A stretch of 64,000 bases of DNA from REEB95 sp035934235. GTDB taxonomy: Bacteria; Pseudomonadota; Alphaproteobacteria; ATCC43930; CGMCC-115725. The translations under genes and the position numbers were made by a program. The stretch's first letter is position 1. Each line of letters opens with the position of its first letter. Positions 49,863 through 58,287 of this stretch are shown one piece after another. The notes under the pieces are model-generated. The model did no database searches, was not told the DNA's origin, and saw nothing but the letters and a program-made list of their open reading frames with translations. The stretch covers positions 1 to 64,000 of the forward strand of contig DASYYB010000039.1 in assembly GCA_035934235.1 (NCBI GenBank), in the 5' to 3' direction.

Positions 49863-50690
49863 ATGACGACGCTGCAGAAGGAAGCCGCCTGGTCGAACAC
49901 GAACGTTGCGATCATGGCGAGTGAATCGAACCAATCGAATCAGATCGAGTCGGGTACGGCCGCGCGCGTCAAGTTGGTGCTGGTCGACGACGACGCCGAC
50001 TATCGCGAAGCCGCATCGGCCGAGCTTGCGGAGCTCGCCTTCGAGGTTCTGGCGTTCGCTGCCGGCGACGAGATGCTTGAGTACTTCGCCCAGAACAACA
50101 ACGCCGACATCATCGTGCTCGACTGGAAGTTGCCGGGCGGGCTCGGCATCGACCTGTTGCCCAAGTTGCACGATCGCGGCATCCGGTTGCCCGTGGTGTT
50201 TCTTACGGGCATGCCGGCGACCGCGTACGAGAACGCGGCGCTCGATCGCGGCGCGCTCGATTTCGTCGACAAGGCGCGGGGCGTTCCCATTCTCGCGAAG
50301 CGCATCCGTCTGATCCTGGATTCACACCGCCGCGCGCGCGAGACGCCAGACAAAAGCGCACTGGCGTGCGGAAAATTGATGCTGCGGCCGGACGTCAATC
50401 GTGCATTCTGGGACAACCGGGACGTCAATCTGACGGTGACGGAATTCAACATCGTTCACCTGATGGTGGCGCATGCCGGCGAGCACGTGACTTACCGCTC
50501 GATCTACGATTGCGTCCATCACGCCGGATTCGTGGCTGGCAACGGTGACGAGGGCTATCGTACGAATGTCCGCTCGTCGATCAAACGCATCCGCAACAAA
50601 TTCCGGGAACTCGATGCCGAATTCTCCGAGATCGAGAACTTCCCCGCCTTCGGATATCGGTGGCGCACCGCGCCGGCCCAGCCTGCCTGA
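49863..50690 (+). CDS. OmpR-family response regulator
   Basis: A 275-residue two-domain regulator. The receiver is at about 36-155: acidic pair 'LVDDDADY', phospho-Asp in 'IIVLDWKLPGG', Thr in 'VFLTG' and Lys in 'FVDKARG'. The winged-helix output is at about 170-270 ('NLTVTEFNIVHLMVAHAGEHVTYRSIYDCVH', 'VRSSIKRIRNKFRELD', 'GYRW'). The output domain resembles ChvI. No full kinase gene is adjacent; a lone HisKA-like domain overlaps its 3' end. It lies just before the exopolysaccharide locus and likely controls it (inference). Confidence 0.92.
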   Translation: MTTLQKEAAWSNTNVAIMASESNQSNQIESGTAARVKLVLVDDDADYREAASAELAELAFEVLAFAAGDEMLEYFAQNNNADIIVLDWKLPGGLGIDLLPKLHDRGIRLPVVFLTGMPATAYENAALDRGALDFVDKARGVPILAKRIRLILDSHRRARETPDKSALACGKLMLRPDVNRAFWDNRDVNLTVTEFNIVHLMVAHAGEHVTYRSIYDCVHHAGFVAGNGDEGYRTNVRSSIKRIRNKFRELDAEFSEIENFPAFGYRWRTAPAQPA

Positions 50691-50946
50691 CGGCCAGCCG
50701 CCGCATGCCAGGCGCGCCGCCGCCGATGAGGCGGCGCATGCCTTCAAGGGGCCGCTGGCGACGATACGCTCGTCGATGGAGCCATTGCGCCGCGCGGTGC
50801 CGCCAGAGAACGCGCGCGCGCGCCGGGCGCTCGAGCTGATCGAGGCCGCGGTGGACCGCCTCGTCGCCTTGGTCGAGGCGGCACACGAGCGCGACTACGC
50901 CGCGGCCGCAGCAAACGAGCCGTCGACGGACAATTCGCGGGACTGA
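50614..50946 (+). CDS. Stand-alone HisKA-like (DHp) domain protein
   Basis: A 110-residue ORF overlapping the regulator by 77 bases in another frame. Its core 'AADEAAHAFKGPLATIRSSMEPLRRAVPP' matches a histidine-kinase H-box (H-x-x-K-x-P-L), followed by a second helix 'RRALELIEAAVDRLVALVEAAHERD'. There is no ATPase domain. Start ATG 50614 is the best standard codon; without a start in the last 80 bases before the domain, a frameshifted fusion to the regulator is also possible. It could act as a phosphotransfer or decoy partner. A terminator hairpin follows the stop. Confidence 0.55.
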   Translation: MPNSPRSRTSPPSDIGGAPRRPSLPDGQPPHARRAAADEAAHAFKGPLATIRSSMEPLRRAVPPENARARRALELIEAAVDRLVALVEAAHERDYAAAAANEPSTDNSRD

Positions 50947-50947
50947 C

Positions 50948-50966
50948 GACGCAACACGGTTGCGTC
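50948..50966 (+). terminator. Terminator hairpin after the regulator unit
   Basis: A perfect 8-bp stem GACGCAAC / GTTGCGTC with loop ACG starts 2 bases after the stop and is followed by AATTT. It separates the two-component unit from the polysaccharide operon. Confidence 0.65.
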
Positions 50967-51132
50967 AATTTCCAGCCTTTAGGGTGCGCGGTTTGCCGCG
51001 CGTATTGTGACCGTTATGGCGCCTGACCGGACCCGGTTTGATCACAACCACCCGCGCGTGGCGGGCCGCACACTTCCGGCGTCACGCTGTGTTCGTTCGA
51101 CGGACCGGCGCAACGATCGGTGGAGTAATGCT

Positions 51133-51804
51133 ATGCGACGCTTGACGAGCGGTATTGCATCGGTCGCGGCGTTGAGCCTTGCTGCCGCGATTGCGTTCTC
51201 GTTGCCCGCTTTGGCGCAGTCAATGTCGGGCAACCCGGCACTGCCGGCCTACAGTCCGGCATTGCCGTCGCCGCAAGGTCTGCCGCAACAGCCGCAACAG
51301 AATCTGGCGTCGACGACGCCGGGAACGCCGTCGGTCCCGAACGATCCGGGGTATCAACTCGGCAACGGCGATCAGCTTCGCATCACCGTATTCGGTCAGC
51401 CGGACTTGACCAACAACTATCAAGTCGACGGCCAGGGGATGCTCCAATTTCCGCTCGTCGGCCGCATCCATGCCGGCGGCATGACCGCCGCGCAATTGCA
51501 GCAGGAGATCGTTCATAAGCTGAGTCCGGATTACATCCGCAATCCGAGTGTCAGTGTCGAGGTGATGAATTACCGGCCGTTTTACATCCTGGGCGAAGTG
51601 AACAAGGCGGGCGCCTATCCCTATGTGAGCGGCATGACGGTGAGCCAGGCGGTCGCCTTCGCCGGCGGTTTCACCTACCGCGCCAAGGACGACAATTTCG
51701 AGATCGACCGTACCGAGAATGGACAGCACGCCGAGATCAAGGCGAACCGGGACACGCCGGTCCGCCCCGGAGACGTCATTACGATTCCAGAGCGATTCTT
51801 CTGA
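51133..51804 (+). CDS. Polysaccharide export outer-membrane protein (OPX, Wza-like)
   Basis: A 223-residue exported protein. Signal 'LSLAAAIAFSLPALAQ'; a Pro/Gln-rich linker; the Poly_export domain 'YQLGNGDQLRITVFGQPDLTNNYQVDGQGMLQFPLVGRIHAGGMTAAQLQQEI'; and one SLBB domain 'FYILGEVNKAGAYPYVSGMTVSQAVAFAGG'. It lacks the C-terminal outer-membrane helix of E. coli Wza, so it is a short OPX that needs another pore. GGAG precedes ATG 51133. It overlaps the BY-kinase start (TGATG). Confidence 0.93.
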   Translation: MRRLTSGIASVAALSLAAAIAFSLPALAQSMSGNPALPAYSPALPSPQGLPQQPQQNLASTTPGTPSVPNDPGYQLGNGDQLRITVFGQPDLTNNYQVDGQGMLQFPLVGRIHAGGMTAAQLQQEIVHKLSPDYIRNPSVSVEVMNYRPFYILGEVNKAGAYPYVSGMTVSQAVAFAGGFTYRAKDDNFEIDRTENGQHAEIKANRDTPVRPGDVITIPERFF

Positions 51805-54155
51805 TGTCATCTCTCGAGCCGTTGCACCCACGCCAACCGGCATTGCGGCGCGAGCTTTACGAGCGCCCCGCGCTGCAATACATCGCCGCGCCCGCCGCTC
51901 CGCCGCAACAGGATCTGCTGGATACGGTTCGCCGCATCTGGCGGCACCGGCTCTTGGTGCTGGCGATCGTCGCGGCTTTCGTCGTTGTTGCCGCGGCTGT
52001 TCTGTGGCATCTGCCGTCGCTCTACGTTGGCGAAGCGCAGATCCAGATCGGCGTTCCCGCGACTCCAGTCCTTAGCACCGATTTACGCGTGGGCGGCGGT
52101 GACGCCGATACGGAAAAAGTCGAAAACGAACGCATCGCGATGGAATCGCGCGATCTCGCCCGCAGCGTGATCGAGCGGCTGCATCTCGATAAAAATCCGG
52201 AATTCTCGGTTCCGCCGAAGAAGTCCGGTTGGTGGCAGCGTCTCATGCATTTCGGCGGGCTGCTGAACGCAGCGCCTGCAGCGCCAACACCGGCAACGAC
52301 CGCGGGCCAATCGCCGGCGCCGGATTCGACGGATGTCGCGGCCGCGCCGAATCCCAACGATATCAGCGCGCTCGAGGCGTCAGCGCTGCCCGTTATTCCA
52401 CCTGACAATCCGGAGTTAGATCGGGTTGTCGACAAACTGTTGTCCCGCGTGACGGTGACAGTCGAGGGTCGCTCGCACGTACTGACGGTCGACGCCGAAT
52501 CGGTCAACGCTGCGCTCTCGGCCAAGATCGCCAATACGTTTGCGATCGCGTATTTGAGCGAGCAACGCTCAGGCAAGATCAAGTCGAGCGACCGCGTCAT
52601 GCAATATCTGAAGGCGCGCATCGCGCAATTGCGCCAGGCGGTCGAAAGCTCTCAACAGGCGGCGGCGGATTATCGCCGTCAGAACGGCCTCTATGAGGGC
52701 ATGACCAACGCCAACGTGACCACCCAACAGCTGACCGAGATCAACACGCAACTGGTTCAGGCGCAGACCGAAAAAGCGACCGCCGACGCGCAAGTCGACG
52801 AAGCGATTGCGCTTCAGCACGGCGTGGTCGACGGCGCGAGCGTCCCCGCGGTGCTCGACTCATCGCTTATACAGACCCTCAAGGCACAGCAGGCGCAAGC
52901 CGCGCAGACCCTGGCCCAGGTGAGCGCCAATTACGGCCCACGCTATCCGGCGGTGATCCAGGCGCAGAACCAGGTTGCCGACATCAACCGCAAGATCAAC
53001 CTTGAAACCAGCCGTATCATCGTAGGCTTGAGGCGCACAGCGCGCACGGCCGACGCGCGCTATGCGGCGCTCACCAAGAATTTCCACAACACCGAAACCC
53101 AGATGGGTGGCGTCAACGAAAAGGCGATTCACCTTGAGGCGCTGGAACGCGACGCGACCGTCAATCAGAATCTGCTTGAGGCCATGTTGGCGCGCGCCAA
53201 GGAGACGATCGGCCGCGAGGAGATCGAGACGCCGGACGCCAAACTGATTTCCACGGCCGCGCCGCCGGTTGCGCCGACGTATCCGCCGAAGACGCTGATC
53301 CTGTTGTTGAGCGCGTGCGGCGGGTTGCTCATCGGCTCGCTCGCGGCGCTGCTGCGCGAGAGTGCGGACCACACGTTCCGGCGCTCCGACGAGATCGAGC
53401 AGGCGACCGGACTGCCGGTCATCGCCATGGTGCCGGATCTCAAAGGCATGACCCAACCCGCGCTCCACGTCCTGCGCAAACCGGTCTCTGCGTTCAGCGA
53501 GTCGCTGCGCAAGATCTATGTCGGTTTACAGCTCTCCGAGGCCGCGCAAGCGCCGAAAACGGTGATGATCTCGTCGGCGACGCCGGGCGAAGGCAAGTCG
53601 GTTATCGTCGCGTCGTTGGCGCGGCTGCTGGCGCGCAATGGCAAACGGGTTCTGGTCATCGATTGCGATTGGCGGGCGCCGACGATACACCGCATCTTCC
53701 AGCGTTCGGACAAGAACGGTTTGGCGTCGCTGCTGGCGGACGAAAGCGTCCCGCTGAACGACGTCATTTACAACGATCCGTTGTCGGGGCTCGATCTCAT
53801 CGTTTCGGGCGGCTGGACCCCGCATTCGACGCATCTGCTCACGTCGCAGCGCATGCGCAGCGTGCTGCAAACCTTCGCCAAGAACTATGATCTGGTGATC
53901 CTGGATACGGCGCCGGTTCTGGTCGCGGCCGAAGTGCTGCAATTGGCGCGGATGGTCGATAAGGTCCTTTACACGGTGCGTTGGGGCCGCACGCGGCGCG
54001 AGGTGGCACTCGACGGGTTGAAGCAGCTGCTCGAGGCCGGCGCCGACGTTCCCGGCCTTCTGGTTTCGCGTGTTGATGCCAAGCGATATCGCGAATTCGC
54101 CTACAGCCACCTCAACTACGAATACGCGCGCCCGTCGCTCGCCCAGTTGGGGTAA
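51804..54155 (+). CDS. Polysaccharide co-polymerase and BY-kinase (Wzc-like)
   Basis: A 783-residue inner-membrane protein controlling chain length and export. TM1 at about 47-68; a large periplasmic coiled-coil region (about 250-460, Gln/Ala-rich heptads and GNVR-type sequence); TM2 at about 497-515; then a cytoplasmic kinase with Walker A 'SATPGEGKS' (about 591), Walker A' 'VLVIDCDWRAP' and Walker B 'LVILDTAPVL'. The C-terminal tail has only four tyrosines ('RYREFAYSHLNYEYARP'), a short version of the autophosphorylation cluster. It is an operon member between OPX and glycosyltransferase genes. Confidence 0.94.
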   Translation: MSSLEPLHPRQPALRRELYERPALQYIAAPAAPPQQDLLDTVRRIWRHRLLVLAIVAAFVVVAAAVLWHLPSLYVGEAQIQIGVPATPVLSTDLRVGGGDADTEKVENERIAMESRDLARSVIERLHLDKNPEFSVPPKKSGWWQRLMHFGGLLNAAPAAPTPATTAGQSPAPDSTDVAAAPNPNDISALEASALPVIPPDNPELDRVVDKLLSRVTVTVEGRSHVLTVDAESVNAALSAKIANTFAIAYLSEQRSGKIKSSDRVMQYLKARIAQLRQAVESSQQAAADYRRQNGLYEGMTNANVTTQQLTEINTQLVQAQTEKATADAQVDEAIALQHGVVDGASVPAVLDSSLIQTLKAQQAQAAQTLAQVSANYGPRYPAVIQAQNQVADINRKINLETSRIIVGLRRTARTADARYAALTKNFHNTETQMGGVNEKAIHLEALERDATVNQNLLEAMLARAKETIGREEIETPDAKLISTAAPPVAPTYPPKTLILLLSACGGLLIGSLAALLRESADHTFRRSDEIEQATGLPVIAMVPDLKGMTQPALHVLRKPVSAFSESLRKIYVGLQLSEAAQAPKTVMISSATPGEGKSVIVASLARLLARNGKRVLVIDCDWRAPTIHRIFQRSDKNGLASLLADESVPLNDVIYNDPLSGLDLIVSGGWTPHSTHLLTSQRMRSVLQTFAKNYDLVILDTAPVLVAAEVLQLARMVDKVLYTVRWGRTRREVALDGLKQLLEAGADVPGLLVSRVDAKRYREFAYSHLNYEYARPSLAQLG

Positions 54156-54158
54156 CTC

Positions 54159-56615
54159 GTGGCGGCGGCGCCCGCGATCCTGTTGGTCACGCAGTATTAC
54201 CGGCCCGAGCTCGTCGGCTCGGGCCCCTATTGCGGCGAGCTCGCCGAATGGCTGCAGGCGGCGGGCAGTTCGGTCACCGTCGTCGCTGGCCTGCCGCATT
54301 ATCCCGGCCATAGCGTATTTCCGGCGTATCGCCGCAAGCCGCCCCGGCGCGAGACGGTTGCGGGCGTCGACGTCGTTCGCCTGCGTCATTGGATTCCCCG
54401 ACGCACCTCGGCGGCGTTGCGCATTCTGAGCGAGGCGCATTTCCTGCTCGTCGGTTGGTGGGCGCTGCTGACCCGGCGCATCCCGCGTCGGCCGGTCGTG
54501 ATTTCGCTCTGTCCCTCCATTCTCACGGTCGTGCTCGGCGCCGTCGCACGACGCGGCGGGCGGCATATCGCCGTCGTGCACGACATCCAATCCGGCCTGG
54601 CTCGCGGCCTCGGCATGGTGGGGAGCCGCCTCTTGGTCGCGGTAATGCGCTGGTGCGAACGCACGGCGCTCAATCGCACCGATGTCGTCGTCGTCCTCGA
54701 TCCGGCGATGCGCGACGAGCTGCGCCTCAATGGCGTGGTCGTGCCGATCGAAGTGATGCCGATCTGGGTCGATACCGAGCGGTTGTTACAGGCGCCGCAG
54801 CCGCGCCGGGCTGCACCGGTGCTGCTTTACAGCGGAAATTTTGGCCGGAAACAGGGGCTGCATCAGCTCATCGGACTGGCCGAACGGTTGCAGGCCGAGC
54901 GGCCCGAGCTCACGCTCGTCCTGCGCGGCGACGGCGGTACGCGCGACGCGGTCGCCGCGTCGATCGCGGCCGCCGGCTTGGCCAACGTCCGGTTGGCCGG
55001 GCTGCTGCCGGCCGAACGGTTGGCCGAGGGCTTGGCCGACGCGGACATCCATCTGGTGCCGCAGGATCCGGACGCTGCCGCGTTCGCCGTACCGAGCAAG
55101 GTGTTCAACATCATGGCCGTCGGCCGGCCGTTCGTCGCCACCGCGCGGCAAGGGAGCCCGCTGTGGCGAATGATGGAGGCGAGCGGCGCCTTTCTCTGCA
55201 CGCCGCCAAACGACGCGCGGGCGTTTGCCGAGGCGGTGTTGCGCTTGGTCGACGATCCGGCATTTGCGGCCGAGCTCGGCGACCGTGGCCGCCAATTCGT
55301 CAGCCGGACGTGCGCCAAGTCGCTCGTCCTTGGCCGATTTGCGGTGCTCGCGCGCACGCTCGCTGCGTCCGCCCGGCCATCGCCGCGCCATGTGCTGATC
55401 TTCGAGCCTGACAGCGACGGCCATCCGCACGAATGGCTCTGCCATCTGATCGATTTCGCGCGTCGGACACCGCCGGCGCAGTTCGTTTCGTTCGTGGTGG
55501 CGCCGGCGCTCTATCGCGATCTTGCGGCGCGGCTCGACGCGGCTCCGGCGGAGGGCATCCGCATCCTGCCATTGTCGCCGGTGGCGGCGCGCCTGTGCAC
55601 GCATCGGGCTTTGGTCGTCAACGGCTTCGCGCGCTGGTGGTTCATGCGACGGTTTCTCGCCCGCACTGGCGCCCAAACCGGGCAATTCCTCTCGCTCGAT
55701 CTGGTATCGCTGCCCTTGGCGCTCGGTCTCGGCGCCGGGAGCGGTCGACGTGTCGGCGGCATCCTGTTCCGGCCGTCGGTGCACTACCGCCTGCTTGGCG
55801 CGTATCGCCCGTGCCGCCGCGAGTGGCTACGCGACATGCGCAAGGCGGCGCTCTATCGGCTGATGCTGCCCAACCGCGCGCTCGGGATCGTCCTCACGCT
55901 CGATCCATTCTTCCCGCGTCACGCGGCGCGGTTCTATCGCGCCGGCAGCAAGGTGCGGGCGGTTCCCGACCCGGTTTATCCGCTGGCGCCGGAGGCCGCT
56001 GGCGATAACGCCTTGGCCGATTCTCTGCCGCCGGGCCGCGTCGCGTTGCTGTTGTTCGGGCACCTGACGGAGCGCAAGGGAACGCTGACACTGCTCGAAT
56101 CGCTGCGACTGATCCCCGAACACGTTGCGGCGCGCCTGACCGTCATCCTGGCCGGCAAAGTCGATCCGGCGATTGCCGATCGCATCGCGACCCTGCGCCA
56201 GCAGCTCGATTTCTTGCAGCCGGATCTCGTACTGACGCTCGTCGATCGCCGGTTGTCGACCGGCGAGATCGGCGCGTTGGTGGCGCGGGTCGACGTCGTG
56301 CTGGCGCCCTATCAGCGTTTCGTCGGTTCGAGCGGCGTGTTGCTGTGGGCGGCGCGGGCCGGTAAGCCGCTGCTCACCCAGGATTTCGGCCTGATCGGCC
56401 CGCTGGTGCGCCGCTACCGGCTGGGCTTGGCGGTCGACTCCGATCGGCACGAGGCGCTGGCCGCTGGCATCGTCCGCATCGTGCAGGAAGGGCCGGACCG
56501 CTTTATCGACCCGCAGCAGGCACGCCGGTTCGTCGTCCGCAATACACCGGAACGGTTCGCAGCTTTGGTTTTCGGCAGCATCGCCGAAGCCGGCTCGATC
56601 TCCGCCCGGTCCTAG
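54159..56615 (+). CDS. Tandem (two-domain) glycosyltransferase
   Basis: An 818-residue protein holding two GT-B units in one chain. Residues 1-400 are WcaI/WbuB-like ('LLVTQYYRPELVGSGPYCGELAEWLQAAGSSVTVVAGLPHYPGH', 'VLLYSGNFGRKQGLHQL', 'VPSKVFNIMAVGRPFVAT'). Residues 410-818 are a second unit ('LLLFGHLTERKGTLTLLESLRLIP', 'VVLAPYQRFVGSSGVLLWAARAGKPLL'). Each may add one sugar of the repeat unit. The start is GTG 54159, only 4 bases after the BY-kinase stop. A fused pair is unusual; most loci encode these as two genes. Confidence 0.88.
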   Translation: MAAAPAILLVTQYYRPELVGSGPYCGELAEWLQAAGSSVTVVAGLPHYPGHSVFPAYRRKPPRRETVAGVDVVRLRHWIPRRTSAALRILSEAHFLLVGWWALLTRRIPRRPVVISLCPSILTVVLGAVARRGGRHIAVVHDIQSGLARGLGMVGSRLLVAVMRWCERTALNRTDVVVVLDPAMRDELRLNGVVVPIEVMPIWVDTERLLQAPQPRRAAPVLLYSGNFGRKQGLHQLIGLAERLQAERPELTLVLRGDGGTRDAVAASIAAAGLANVRLAGLLPAERLAEGLADADIHLVPQDPDAAAFAVPSKVFNIMAVGRPFVATARQGSPLWRMMEASGAFLCTPPNDARAFAEAVLRLVDDPAFAAELGDRGRQFVSRTCAKSLVLGRFAVLARTLAASARPSPRHVLIFEPDSDGHPHEWLCHLIDFARRTPPAQFVSFVVAPALYRDLAARLDAAPAEGIRILPLSPVAARLCTHRALVVNGFARWWFMRRFLARTGAQTGQFLSLDLVSLPLALGLGAGSGRRVGGILFRPSVHYRLLGAYRPCRREWLRDMRKAALYRLMLPNRALGIVLTLDPFFPRHAARFYRAGSKVRAVPDPVYPLAPEAAGDNALADSLPPGRVALLLFGHLTERKGTLTLLESLRLIPEHVAARLTVILAGKVDPAIADRIATLRQQLDFLQPDLVLTLVDRRLSTGEIGALVARVDVVLAPYQRFVGSSGVLLWAARAGKPLLTQDFGLIGPLVRRYRLGLAVDSDRHEALAAGIVRIVQEGPDRFIDPQQARRFVVRNTPERFAALVFGSIAEAGSISARS

Positions 56616-56616
56616 G

Positions 56617-56646
56617 AAAGTCACAACGACACTCAACAAAGTCACA
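56617..56646 (+). promoter_or_regulatory. Direct repeat AAAGTCACA, two helical turns apart
   Basis: AAAGTCACA at 56617-56625 and 56638-56646, a 21-base period, lies in the 157-base gap before the WcaJ-type gene. This spacing is typical of tandem sites for OmpR-family dimers. It includes the GTCACA core found at 43205. Confidence 0.4.
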
Positions 56647-56772
56647 CCCCCGAACGCCGGCGCGCGGGGAGAATCCCGCCACCAATTAAGACCACCGATG
56701 TGAGGGGCAGCTACGCGTGGCGGGAGGATCGATCAAGAAGACCACCGGGCGGATTTTGTTGGAGCGGTGTAT

Positions 56773-58269
56773 ATGTCTGATGAACGCGATTCGTTGCGCA
56801 ATGACGCCTCACGTCGTCCGGTCAGCCATGCGGTAACGAAAACGCACCATGCCAGCTCGCCGCCGGTTTCGGTGCGCATCACCGCCGCGATTGTCGCCGC
56901 CGGCGATCTCGCGATCATTTTTGGCGCCGGGCTGTTCGCGCTCTATTGGCTCTCGCGGCACGTACCGGTCGACGCGCAGCTGTTCCGCATTCTCGCCGTG
57001 GTCGGCACGGTTCTATTCGTGAACCTGGTTCAGGTTCTCGGTGGCTATCGCTTCGGCAATTTGGCGCATGCGCAGATGATGGCGTTGGCGCAGGCGTTGA
57101 CGGCTTGGCTGGCGACGATCGGCGCGCTCTTCGTCGCCTTGCGCGTGAGCGGCCTCAACAGTGGTGCCACGCACGTCTGGCTGCTGCTGTGGCTCATGGT
57201 CGGCTCGGCCGGTTTGGCCGCGGTCCGAACCGCGTTTTCGGGGCGGGTCCGAATCTGGCAGCGCGCCGGACGGATGCGTCGCCGGGCAGCGGTCGTTGGC
57301 GTCGGCCGGCTCGCCGAGCGGTTGCTGCATCACTGCGCAGCGGTTGCCGATCCCGAAATCGAGATCGTCGGCGTCTATCACGATCGGCGGGATTCGCACC
57401 CGGCGGCGCATTGCGGCGGCCATACGGTCGTCGGCGACATCGATCGTCTGATCGGCGACATCCGCGACGGCGGAATCGACATGGTGATCGTGGCGATACC
57501 GGCCGCTGCCGATCTCCGGTTGGCGGAAACCATGAACAAATTGCGCCTGGTGCCGGTCGACGTCCGCCTGTGCTCGGAATCGTTCGCTTTCGACGTTGGT
57601 CCCTGCGAAGTCAGCCAGATCGACGGTCTGACGATGCTCAATGTCATCGACCGGCCGGTAAGCGATTGGAAATGGATCGCCAAGGTGACCGAGGATCGCG
57701 TCCTGGCGGCTTTGATCCTGCTGCTGATCTCGCCGTTGCTGGCGGTGATCGCGGTCGCGATCAAGCTCGACAGCCCCGGTCCGGTGTTCTTCCGACAAAA
57801 GCGCTATGGGTTCAATCGCGAGCTCATCGAAGTGCTGAAATTCCGCACGATGTATCATCACGCGAGCGATCCGAACGCCGAGAAGCTGACGACGCGCAAC
57901 GATCCGCGCGTGACGCGTATCGGCGCTTTCCTCCGACGCACGACGCTCGACGAGCTACCGCAGTTCATCAACGTGCTGCGCGGCGAGATGTCGATCGTCG
58001 GGCCGCGGCCGCACGCGATCTCCGCCAAGGCCGGCGGCGTGCTTTATCACAATGCCGTGCGCTACTACGACGCGCGGCACCGGATGAAGCCGGGCATCAC
58101 CGGCTGGGCGCAAATCAACGGATGGCGCGGCGAAACCCAGACCGTCGAGCAGATTCAGCGACGCGTCGAATACGATCTCTACTACATCGAGCATTGGTCG
58201 ATTCCACTCGATCTCAAGATCATTTTCCGGACCATCATGGTGGGGTTCACCGATGCGCGAGCATATTGA
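56773..58269 (+). CDS. Undecaprenyl-phosphate glucose (sugar) phosphotransferase, WcaJ-like
   Basis: A 498-residue polyisoprenyl-phosphate hexose-1-phosphate transferase that starts repeat-unit assembly on the lipid carrier. Four N-terminal helices (about 36-160), a Rossmann-like CoA_binding_3 domain ('VVGVGRLAERLLHHCA'), a re-entrant helix ('DRVLAALILLLISPLLAVIAVAIKLDSPGPVFFRQKRYG'), and catalytic 'RRTTLDELPQFINVLRGEMSIVGPRPH' and 'KPGITGWAQINGWRGET'. ATG 56773 has GGAG 9 bases upstream. GTG 56767 is two codons earlier. Confidence 0.95.
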   Translation: MSDERDSLRNDASRRPVSHAVTKTHHASSPPVSVRITAAIVAAGDLAIIFGAGLFALYWLSRHVPVDAQLFRILAVVGTVLFVNLVQVLGGYRFGNLAHAQMMALAQALTAWLATIGALFVALRVSGLNSGATHVWLLLWLMVGSAGLAAVRTAFSGRVRIWQRAGRMRRRAAVVGVGRLAERLLHHCAAVADPEIEIVGVYHDRRDSHPAAHCGGHTVVGDIDRLIGDIRDGGIDMVIVAIPAAADLRLAETMNKLRLVPVDVRLCSESFAFDVGPCEVSQIDGLTMLNVIDRPVSDWKWIAKVTEDRVLAALILLLISPLLAVIAVAIKLDSPGPVFFRQKRYGFNRELIEVLKFRTMYHHASDPNAEKLTTRNDPRVTRIGAFLRRTTLDELPQFINVLRGEMSIVGPRPHAISAKAGGVLYHNAVRYYDARHRMKPGITGWAQINGWRGETQTVEQIQRRVEYDLYYIEHWSIPLDLKIIFRTIMVGFTDARAY

Positions 58270-58287
58270 CGGCAAGTCGGCGGGTCC

